Of a stretch of 64,000 nt of DNA, positions 44,011 to 51,507 are shown in pieces. Both the position numbers and the translations under genes were made by a program. The notes beneath the pieces were generated by a model, which was given only the letters and a program-made list of their open reading frames with translations, had not been told where the DNA came from and did not search any database. Positions within the stretch are counted from its first letter, which is position 1. Each line of letters begins with the position of its first letter. Origin of the DNA: an uncultured Verrucomicrobia subdivision 3 bacterium (GTDB taxonomy: Bacteria; Verrucomicrobiota; Verrucomicrobiia; Limisphaerales; UBA11358); the NCBI GenBank assembly GCA_903865745.1, contig CAIPKV010000062.1:61871-125870 (forward strand), written 5' to 3'.

Positions 44011-44667
44011 TTATTCTGACTTTGGACTTTGGACTTTGGACTTTGAACCTGCCCCCATTTGCCGGTGGACGAAGAAATAATAAAGCGCGCCCAAAACCAG
44101 CATCGCACCCGCGAGCCAGAGGGTGAGGCGATGATATTCGCCTTTCATCAACTGTTCATCCTGCCCGGCCTTGACGCCGACATAGCATAACACCGAGCAC
44201 CAGATCGCCGAACCGAGCAGCGTGAAGAGGGAAAATTTCAAGTAGTTCATTCGCACAATACCCGCCGGAATACCGACCAAATGCCGCACCACCGGCAGCA
44301 GCCGCGAAATGAAAATACCCATGGAACCGTAGTGCGCCGACCAGCGTTCCGCGCCCTCGACCTTTTCGGCGGAAATCAAAGCGTATTTGCCAAAGTGCAA
44401 CACCAGCGGCCGACCCGCCAGCCGCGCCGCCCAGTACATCAGCGTAGCACCCAACCAGGAGCCGACCGTTCCCGCCAACACAATTCCCCAAAGGCTTAAA
44501 GCAATTTTTCCCGTATCCGCCCAGTGCGCGGCCGGCGGGATGACGATTTCGCTTGGCAACGGGAATACCGAGCTTTCCACCGCCATCATTAGCGCCACGG
44601 CCGGATAGCCACCGGTTTGCAGGGCGTGATTATACCAATCACTCAGGTTTTGGATGATTTGATGCAT
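44011..44667 (-). CDS. DedA family membrane protein
   Basis: 218 residues from the ATG at 44667; the frame opens further with a TTG. DedA/VTT signature: ESSVFPLPSEIVIPPAA near 30, LGATLMYWAARLAGR, and SRLLPVVRHLVGIPAGIVRM with its conserved Arg residues, plus 4-5 hydrophobic segments. DedA proteins act in membrane-lipid flipping/undecaprenyl-phosphate recycling and membrane homeostasis. The last nine residues (SKVQSPKSE) are encoded by a stretch of GGACTTTGGACTTTG direct repeats and are likely an accretion. Repeat array D begins about 63 bp upstream of the ATG. Confidence 0.9.
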   Translation of the reverse strand: MHQIIQNLSDWYNHALQTGGYPAVALMMAVESSVFPLPSEIVIPPAAHWADTGKIALSLWGIVLAGTVGSWLGATLMYWAARLAGRPLVLHFGKYALISAEKVEGAERWSAHYGSMGIFISRLLPVVRHLVGIPAGIVRMNYLKFSLFTLLGSAIWCSVLCYVGVKAGQDEQLMKGEYHRLTLWLAGAMLVLGALYYFFVHRQMGAGSKSKVQSPKSE

Positions 44668-44729
44668 GAAGCCGTGGTTTATAGCCGAAATTAAATTTCG
44701 CGCAATCAATTTGGCTTAGAATTGCGAAA

Positions 44730-45002
44730 CCCGGTTGGGAAGCGCTATTTTTCCGACCGGAATTGCCTCCCTTCCTGCTGGAAGGGTCATGCTTCCGACC
44801 GGAATGGTCACGCGGCCAGCAGGAATTGCCTCCCTTCCGACCGGAATGGCCTTGCTTCCCGTCGGAAGCGTCCCCCTTCCCACAGGAAGCGCCTCGCTTC
44901 CAACAGGAATTGTCTCCATTCCCGTCGGAATAGCCTCGCTTCCACCCGGAAGCATGACAATTCCCGCCGGAATGATCACCATTCCAGCGGGAAAAAGTCG
45001 TA
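44730..45002. repeat. Array D: thirteen 21-bp degenerate tandem repeats (word TTCCNNCNGGAA)
   Basis: TTCC starts at 44751, 44772, 44793, (44814 degenerate), 44835, 44856, 44877, 44898, 44919, 44940, 44961 and 44982, exactly every 21 bp, with one more degenerate unit at 44730. Each unit has the dyad TTCCNNNNGGAA followed by a variable NNGCCTNNC block. No indels. Frames are open through it on both strands (heptad peptides such as IPVGREA); not considered genes. It lies upstream of dedA and directly downstream of the gene at 45026. Confidence 0.93.
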
Positions 45003-45025
45003 ATCTTCTTAAATCAAGCAACTTG

Positions 45026-45421
45026 CTATTTTGCCGCGGCGGCGGCCACCGTCAACGGCGGGGTGGGCGTGGGCGGCGGGGTGCTGCTATGCTTACGCAC
45101 CTTGCTGCGGATGTTCTGGAGCTTTTTAGCGGCGGTAGTGCCTTTGCCGAGCATGCCCATCATGGCATCAATCACGCCGCTGGCATCATTATACGCGCCA
45201 TAGCTGGCGTTGTTCAAATCGGCGGTGGCTTTCATATGAGCCACTTCCATTTTCAGTTGGATTGGTTTGAGCGTGTTGACCGCACCTAACCCTGCGGTCA
45301 GGCGAAGGATATGTGGTGCGACATCGAAATTCTTTAACTTTAGGGCCGCTTGGTTATCGACATCCTGCATATAGCCGATGACTGCGCTGACGACGCCGAT
45401 TTTTTCAGTGGATGTGTTCAT
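45026..45421 (-). CDS. Hypothetical protein, Ala/Pro-rich tail
   Basis: 131 residues from the ATG at 45421, preceded by an AT-rich region. No recognised domain. About 85 residues of helical character (VVSAVIGYMQDVDNQAALKL, MKATADLNNASYGAYNDAS), a basic stretch (AAKKLQNIRSKVRKH), then PPPTPTPPLTVAAAAAK. The frame continues upstream to 45973 but that part overlaps the plus-strand HEAT gene region and has no coding character. Real but unassigned. Confidence 0.5.
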   Translation of the reverse strand: MNTSTEKIGVVSAVIGYMQDVDNQAALKLKNFDVAPHILRLTAGLGAVNTLKPIQLKMEVAHMKATADLNNASYGAYNDASGVIDAMMGMLGKGTTAAKKLQNIRSKVRKHSSTPPPTPTPPLTVAAAAAK

Positions 45422-45767
45422 ATTTTTTATTTTTTTGTTAATGTTTGTCTTTCGCAGAGGAGTGTCACGGCCACCGGGATTATAGATAGGATGATTCTTG
45501 TCCAATGCTTGGCTTTTTTTGTTACGGCAAATGGCGGGAAACAGGTCTTTTATTAAGCCCATGGGTCTGGCATCTGGGTAGAAGCTCAATGCCATCAGGG
45601 TCAAAGTCCGTTCCGGAACGACAGCATCGGGAATGCGGAAGGACGCTGTCGCCCCGCTGGGGCTGAAAAATATATTTGGCTGGGATTCTACAAATGTGCC
45701 GCGTCTGACCGACATTGGGAAAAACGGGCTTGTCGCCGGGACGGGCGGTGCTACGGTGGAATCAATC
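45422..45767. other. Intergenic block with dispersed-repeat character
   Basis: 346 bp between two divergent genes. Contains short palindromes (CGTTCCGGAACG, CCCCGCTGGGG) and the 14-mer GCCGGGACGGGCGG at 45735-45748, which recurs at 55771-55784 inside another repeat element. It resembles decayed interspersed repeats rather than a gene. The AT-rich end near 45421-45450 probably holds the promoter of the minus-strand gene. Confidence 0.4.
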
Positions 45768-47195
45768 ATGAAAACGCTTCCGGTAAAAAGAATCATCAGC
45801 GGACTCACGCTGATTGAATTGCTGGCGGTGGTTGCAGTTATTGCCATTGTGGCGGCAATGCTTCTTCCGGCTTTGTCGGGTCGTTCACACCAGCCAACTT
45901 TAATTCTCCCGAAAATTGAAAATCTTGGAACAAATGCAGTTCCTGTTTTGATTGAATTTCTAACGACTAACAAATTTCATCCTCAACAAAATGGAACGAA
46001 CCAGCTTCGTATTTCATACCGGAATGTCCGCGTCCTTGAGTTTGCAATGCAAACTTTAGGCAGCATGGGAACGAATGCGGAACAGGCAGCGCCAATTTTG
46101 ACAGAGTATTTGAGAAACGGTTACACTGCCGGTCAAGGTGCAGCGGCAGAAGCGTTGGCGAATGTTGGCCGTAACAAATTGGAAATTATTATTCCAATTC
46201 TAATCAATGCGCTCACCAATTCATCTCCAGTGCATAATCGAGGTGGAATTGCTGAAGCAATGGCTACACTGGGGACAAACTACGCAGACGTTTTTCTGCC
46301 GGTTTTAACAGGTGTAATAAACGACAAACTTACCGATGATGCAAACCGAAGGACAATAGCTGGAGCTTTGGCAGTTGTGGGAAAAAATAAGCCGGAAGCG
46401 ATAGTTCCAATGTTGATGATTGCATTCACGAACACGGCTACCGAATACCGGGACGGAATCGCGGATGCTCTGGCTTCCTTCGGAAATGATGCGCGTTCTG
46501 CCATCCCGATTCTATTAGTCGCCAGTCGAAGTCAATATTTCCCATTGCGAATGCACGCGGCCGTGGCTGTTAAGATAATTGCCCCTGAAACCCCAAATGC
46601 GCTCGCTCCTTTAATCAAAGATTTGGAAAGCCCAGAGATGTATGTCCGCCAGCAAACGATTTACACGTTGGGCAGGTTGGGCACAAATAGCTACGAGGCC
46701 GTTCCGGAATTACTCAAATGTCTTTCTCATCCCGAAACTCAAACTCGAATTGACGCCACGCGAGCACTCAACAAAATCGGGGTAACTTCAGACGAATACA
46801 TTTCAGCTTTGGGTGCGAACCTCTCCTGTTCAAATGAGTATGTGTTTTTGGAGACGGTAGAAACTCTGGCAAACATAGCTGGCCACTCCAAAGCTGCTTT
46901 CTTCACCTTGGCAAAGGCGGGCGTCAGCGGCGAAATACAATGCCCCATTTACCGAGACAGCCCTATATTTTCACTTGGACAAGTCATGAGAACGAATACT
47001 CCAGATTTGTTGAAAGGTCTTGAGAACCCTGATCCGCAAGTGCGACTTGGAACCTTGGAGGTTTTTAACGAATTTCGAATGCCCCCATACAATGTTCCCG
47101 AAGCTGTTCCCATACTTCGGGAACTAGCGGAAAAAGATCCTGATCCGAATGTCCGTAGCCGAGCGAAGGACATGCTGTATTTCCAGTCTCCATAG
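45768..47195 (+). CDS. Pseudopilin-anchored HEAT-repeat protein
   Basis: 475 residues from the ATG at 45768. The N terminus is a type IV pilin-like signal: a basic leader, Gly12, then LTLIELLAVVAVIAIVAAML with Glu at +5, the sequence cut and methylated by prepilin peptidase in PVC bacteria. The rest is about ten HEAT-like helical repeats (e.g. AAPILTEYLRNGYTAGQGAA, VPMLMIAFTNTATEYRDGIA, YEAVPELLKCLSHPETQTR) instead of a pilin head. Likely an inner-membrane-anchored periplasmic scaffold. GC content is about 35-45%, far below its neighbours, so recent transfer is possible. The longer frame from 45633 is not needed. Confidence 0.8.
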   Translation: MKTLPVKRIISGLTLIELLAVVAVIAIVAAMLLPALSGRSHQPTLILPKIENLGTNAVPVLIEFLTTNKFHPQQNGTNQLRISYRNVRVLEFAMQTLGSMGTNAEQAAPILTEYLRNGYTAGQGAAAEALANVGRNKLEIIIPILINALTNSSPVHNRGGIAEAMATLGTNYADVFLPVLTGVINDKLTDDANRRTIAGALAVVGKNKPEAIVPMLMIAFTNTATEYRDGIADALASFGNDARSAIPILLVASRSQYFPLRMHAAVAVKIIAPETPNALAPLIKDLESPEMYVRQQTIYTLGRLGTNSYEAVPELLKCLSHPETQTRIDATRALNKIGVTSDEYISALGANLSCSNEYVFLETVETLANIAGHSKAAFFTLAKAGVSGEIQCPIYRDSPIFSLGQVMRTNTPDLLKGLENPDPQVRLGTLEVFNEFRMPPYNVPEAVPILRELAEKDPDPNVRSRAKDMLYFQSP

Positions 47196-47345
47196 TTTTA
47201 TGAAAACGGATTGGATTGTTGTCAGAATTGCCAAATGCCTGTCAAACCAGCTCCGACGCTTCAATTCTTTCCAATGGACGTCCGCAAGGCCTGTAGTGTG
47301 CGGCATCGGCATATTCAAAAATCTTCCCTTCAAAGTTGCGGATGA

Positions 47346-48266
47346 CTACGCCAAGAAGAAATTCCGCTGCTTGGCGCTGATGGGCATTTCGAGTTTTTCC
47401 ATCACCTTCAAAATATCTTCCCACACCTTGCGCTTCTCGCTCATCGCCTGGTTGCGCAAGAGATACGCCGGATGATAGGTCGGCATCAGCGGGATGCCGC
47501 GATATGTCTGCCAGTTGCCGCGCAGTTTCGTGATGCCCAGCGTCTTGCCAAGTAAGCCGTCCACCGCCGTCGCCCCCAGCGCCACGATGGCCTTGGGCTG
47601 GATGAGGTCAATCTGCTCCTGCAAATAGGGGATGCACGTCGCGCGCTCTTCCGGCGTGGGCGGCCGGTTGCCGGCGGACTGGCCGGGCGTGTCCGGGCGG
47701 CATTTCAAAATATTGGCGATATAAACATCCGCACGCGACAGCCCGGTGGCCAAAATGATTTTCGTGAGCAACTGCCCCGCGCGACCGACGAAGGGTTCGC
47801 CCTGCTCGTCCTCGTCCGCGCCCGGTGCCTCGCCGACGAACATCAACTGCGCGTCAATATTGCCGACGCCGAACACGACGTTGGTGCGCGACGCCGCGAG
47901 ATGCGGGCATTTCACGCAAGCCAAGGCCCGTTCGCGCAGCGCGGTGAAAGCGGCGGCCTTTCCTGGCAAAGCGCTGGTGATTTCAATTTTGAGATTTGAA
48001 ACATCTGCTTTGGGCGAAACGACAGGAATTGGCGCAGCAATTTTCTTGGGCGGCATGGCAATGGTTGGTTCGATTTTGGGCGGAACGACTGCAGGTTGAA
48101 TTTGCGATTTTGAATTTGAAATTTGAAATCTCGCTGGCGCCGTTGCCGGCAGCGCGAGCGCGCGCAACGTTTCCGGCGCCACGGCGACATGGCGCACGCC
48201 GCGCGATTTCAAACCCTCGAGGTGCTGAATCGTTGCGTCAAGCAGTTGCCGGTAGCCATCGGACAT
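47346..48266 (-). CDS. Family 4-type uracil-DNA glycosylase
   Basis: 306 residues. The C-terminal 200 residues are a Fe-S uracil-DNA glycosylase: CVKCPHLAASRTNVVFGVGN with two cluster cysteines, FVGEAPGADEDEQGEPFVGRAG (abridged: GEAPG and GEPFVGRAG), NILKCRPD, CIPYLQEQI and the active-site PTYHPAYLLR. The N-terminal 100 residues form a helical piece and a Pro-rich linker, in which a stretch (FQISNSKSQIQ) is encoded by low-complexity GAATTTGAAATTTGAA repeats, an in-frame accretion. Removes uracil from DNA. Followed by no operon partner. Confidence 0.92.
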   Translation of the reverse strand: MSDGYRQLLDATIQHLEGLKSRGVRHVAVAPETLRALALPATAPARFQISNSKSQIQPAVVPPKIEPTIAMPPKKIAAPIPVVSPKADVSNLKIEITSALPGKAAAFTALRERALACVKCPHLAASRTNVVFGVGNIDAQLMFVGEAPGADEDEQGEPFVGRAGQLLTKIILATGLSRADVYIANILKCRPDTPGQSAGNRPPTPEERATCIPYLQEQIDLIQPKAIVALGATAVDGLLGKTLGITKLRGNWQTYRGIPLMPTYHPAYLLRNQAMSEKRKVWEDILKVMEKLEMPISAKQRNFFLA

Positions 48267-48419
48267 CGAAACATCCTAGCGGCTGCACGTCAGAGCGCAA
48301 CCCGACAGGCAGCTGCCTGGCCCACTAAATTTTGCGGACAACCCATTTGCTGACAATTGAATCTTGACCCGCCTTGGAAATTCAAATAATACCTTGCAAA
48401 CTTTTCATTCCAAAAAATC

Positions 48420-49688
48420 ATGATTACTCCTACCTCCACCCCTCGTTCCGGCCCCCAAGGCGGCAGTTTGTTCAAGACCGCTGACGGCCAAAATCTCTTC
48501 GTAACCTTTGCGCTGGTCACCACCCTGTTCCTGCTGTGGGGCTTTTGCAATGGCATGATCGACATCCTCAACAAGCATTTTCAAAACACCCTGCACATCA
48601 ATAAATTTCAGTCCGGCTTCGTGCAGTTCGCCAACTACATCGCCTATTTCATGATGGCGATTCCCGCTGGCATGATTGCGCGGAAGTTCGGCTACAAGGG
48701 CGGCATCATCGTCGGCCTGGTGCTGATCGCGTCGGGCGCTTTCTGGTTTATCCCGGCGACCAGCATCGGCGCTTACTGGGCATTTCTGCTGGGGCTGTTC
48801 GTCATCGCCGCCGGCATGACCTGCTTGGAAACCATCGCCAATCCGTACACCACCGTGCTGGGCGCACCGGAACAGGGCGCGACCCGGATCAATATTGCCC
48901 AGTCGTTTAACAGCGTCGGCTGGATTCTCGGCCCGGTTGTCGGCGGCCATTTCGTGTTTGGCAAAACGGCCGGCGCGGACGCCAATGCCGGACTTTATAT
49001 TCCTTACCTCGGCGTGGGCATCGTGGTGGCGGTTTTGATTGTGGTGTTTGCCATGGCCAAAGTGCCCGACTTGCGCGCGGAGGAAGAAGTCAAAGTGGAA
49101 GCCGAAGGCAAGGGTAAGAAACCGCTGTGGCAGCGCTGGCATTTTACGTTTGGCGTAGCGGCGCAATTTCTCTACGTCGCGGCGCAAACGGGCATCTTTA
49201 GCTTCTTCATCAACTACGTCGTGGAAAACGACCATACGATTACCGAAGAAAAAGCCTCCTACTGGCTCGGGGCCATCGGCTTCGCGCTGTTCCTCGCCGG
49301 TCGCGTGTGCGGCAGTGCCGTCATCAGCCAGTTCAAGCCCCAGCGCGTGTTGGCCACTTATGCGGTGTTTTGTATCGTACTGACGGCGATTGCCATGGGC
49401 GGCGGCCAACTGGGCTTATATGCGCTGTTCGGCACTTTCTTCTTCATGTCGATTATGTTCCCCACCATTTTTGCGCTCGGCATCCGTGGCTTGGGTGAAC
49501 ACACCAAACTGGCATCATCGCTCATCGTAATGTCCATCGTAGGCGGAGCGATTGCGCCGCCACTCATGGGCCACATTGCGGATATCTCCTCAATGCGCAT
49601 GGGCTTTGCGGTGCCGCTGGTGTGCTTTTTCTTCATCGCCCTTTACGGCATGATCTGGCAGAAGCTGGAAGACAAAGACGCGGCGTAA
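48420..49688 (+). CDS. FucP-type sugar:proton symporter (MFS)
   Basis: 422 residues with 12 predicted membrane helices. TTLFLLWGFCNGMIDILNKHF is the FucP-family first helix (conserved 'FFxWGF...N'), QSGFVQFANYIAYFMMAIPAG the second, and ETIANPYTTVLG in helix 5 is diagnostic of the fucose/galactose/glucose group. A Glu/Lys-rich loop separates the halves. Substrate is probably a hexose or deoxyhexose; a GH39 hydrolase gene lies next to it on the opposite strand, so a pentose/hexose from that enzyme is possible. Confidence 0.9.
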   Translation: MITPTSTPRSGPQGGSLFKTADGQNLFVTFALVTTLFLLWGFCNGMIDILNKHFQNTLHINKFQSGFVQFANYIAYFMMAIPAGMIARKFGYKGGIIVGLVLIASGAFWFIPATSIGAYWAFLLGLFVIAAGMTCLETIANPYTTVLGAPEQGATRINIAQSFNSVGWILGPVVGGHFVFGKTAGADANAGLYIPYLGVGIVVAVLIVVFAMAKVPDLRAEEEVKVEAEGKGKKPLWQRWHFTFGVAAQFLYVAAQTGIFSFFINYVVENDHTITEEKASYWLGAIGFALFLAGRVCGSAVISQFKPQRVLATYAVFCIVLTAIAMGGGQLGLYALFGTFFFMSIMFPTIFALGIRGLGEHTKLASSLIVMSIVGGAIAPPLMGHIADISSMRMGFAVPLVCFFFIALYGMIWQKLEDKDAA

Positions 49689-49693
49689 ATAGT

Positions 49694-51373
49694 TTACGAC
49701 CAGCGAAACAGCAGCAAACTTACTCCCTGACGCGGCAGCGTGAACTCAAAATTCGCGCTGCCGTTTTTAATTTGTACAGCTGGCGTCACTTCGGGGGGAG
49801 CCAGCTGACCGGCTTGTTCCAATTGGCGATGCTGCTCCGGCGTCAATGGCATCGGGCTTTTCATCCGCAGCCATTCGGCGTAGGCGTTACCGTAATTTTC
49901 GTCCACCCGAAATTGCTCGCAGCGCATGGCACCGCCGGCCACCGGAAGATTTTTTAGGTTTAATTTCACTAGGGCCGCCGGCCCAGCGACATCTTCGTCA
50001 TGATAATGCCAGACCAGCACCGCGAGTTGATTGCTGCCAAGGCTCGCCTGCGCCGACACGTCCGGCTGCACCCGAACGCCGTGCGCGAGAATTTCTGCCG
50101 CGCCCAGTCCGGCACTGCTTTCGACGCGAAGATTATCACCGGACATTTTGGCAAACAGGCGGAACACATTTAGTACCGGCAGATCAATCCCGGCCGTGGC
50201 CAGCACGCGAAAACCGGCGAATGGTCGCTGATTCTCAAATTCAAACGCCCACGTCAGTGCGCCTTCAAGATTCACGTCGTAGCGGTCAGCCAGCTCCACT
50301 AACCGTGGAAAGCTCGCGGCAGTGTAGCTGGAGTACATCGTGCCGTTGCGATAGGCGTCCTGCGCGCCCTGGCAAGCAGCACAGCCTTCCGGATCGCACT
50401 CACCAATGACAATGGGCGTGTGCCGGTATTCGGGAAACGCGGCAATGACGGAGAACGCATCACTGGTATTACGCAACTCGGTAGCCATGCCCATCTGCAC
50501 ATGACCATTCATAAACTTGGGCGAGCCTTTGGCGTGAAAGGAAATGAAGTCGAGCGGCGAACCAATTTTGCCGGTGACGAAATTGGTACCGAGCGCGCAA
50601 TGCGTTAGGAATTCCGCGAGAAATTTTCCTCCGGGACCGCCAGCCACTTCCGGCCCACCGACACGTGCATTCGGCAGGGCGCGACGTACGGCGTCCACCG
50701 CGTAGTCGTAGAGCTTGAAATATTCTGCATGCGTGCCGCGCCAGTAACTGATGTTGGGTTCGTTCCAGACTTCCCAATACCAGCTGGCAACTTCATTCGC
50801 GCCGTATTTATCAACACAATGGCGAGTCCATTGATAAATGAGTTCTCCCCATTTTACATAATCTTTGGGCGGATAACTAAAACCCGAGCCAGGAAAAACC
50901 TTCTGATCTGGCGGCGGATCCTGTGGGTAATCCTGCGGATGCACCGAAAGGTCTTTGGGCATAAAACCAATTTGCGCGTATGGCTTCAGACCGCGCTCCA
51001 GATAGGTATCAAAAATGCGGTCAACCATCGTCCAGTCATAAATCGGCTGGCCAGCGGTGTCCTCATGATAGATGCCGGTGGAACTCCATTTCAACGCTGG
51101 GGCGCCGTCACCGCTGGTAAGTAGATGATGGCAGCGGATAAAAACCGGCGTACCATCGAGCTGCGAAATTTCCGTGAGCAGCTTTTTGCCGTCCTTCATG
51201 TAGGTATAATTCGCTTCGTCATAGCCGAAGAAGCGCCAGATGGGTTTGAGTGCGCCGCGCGATTCATCGGCATGGATGGTGATTTCGACTGGAAAAGTTT
51301 CCGCTGCCTGACCGACCTGCGCAACAAGCACGAGCAGGACAGTCAGAAAAAGGTTTTTAAGGGATGTGCGCAT
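49694..51373 (-). CDS. Secreted glycoside hydrolase, family 39-like
   Basis: 559 residues with a signal peptide (LKNLFLTVLLVLVAQVGQAAE). TIM-barrel of the GH39 beta-xylosidase/alpha-iduronidase type: FGYDEANYTYMKDGKKLL, FIRCHHLLTSGDG, acid/base Glu in WYWEVWNEPNISYW near residue 203, and the nucleophile Glu in PIVIGECDPEG near 325. A C-terminal beta-sandwich of about 130 residues follows (LAVLVWHYHDEDVAGP). Probably removes xylose or similar residues from plant-type polysaccharides. Convergent with the FucP-type transporter, 6 bp apart. Confidence 0.88.
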   Translation of the reverse strand: MRTSLKNLFLTVLLVLVAQVGQAAETFPVEITIHADESRGALKPIWRFFGYDEANYTYMKDGKKLLTEISQLDGTPVFIRCHHLLTSGDGAPALKWSSTGIYHEDTAGQPIYDWTMVDRIFDTYLERGLKPYAQIGFMPKDLSVHPQDYPQDPPPDQKVFPGSGFSYPPKDYVKWGELIYQWTRHCVDKYGANEVASWYWEVWNEPNISYWRGTHAEYFKLYDYAVDAVRRALPNARVGGPEVAGGPGGKFLAEFLTHCALGTNFVTGKIGSPLDFISFHAKGSPKFMNGHVQMGMATELRNTSDAFSVIAAFPEYRHTPIVIGECDPEGCAACQGAQDAYRNGTMYSSYTAASFPRLVELADRYDVNLEGALTWAFEFENQRPFAGFRVLATAGIDLPVLNVFRLFAKMSGDNLRVESSAGLGAAEILAHGVRVQPDVSAQASLGSNQLAVLVWHYHDEDVAGPAALVKLNLKNLPVAGGAMRCEQFRVDENYGNAYAEWLRMKSPMPLTPEQHRQLEQAGQLAPPEVTPAVQIKNGSANFEFTLPRQGVSLLLFRWS

Positions 51374-51507
51374 TGCGGATTATTGTTTACCTAGACATAA
51401 ACGGACAAACAATTTCCGTCGTCAATTCTGAGCGCTTATCAGGATAGTTCTGATACTGAGGCAAAATATCGTCGCCAGGTGCCGCTGAAATTGATAGCTC
51501 TCCTACA

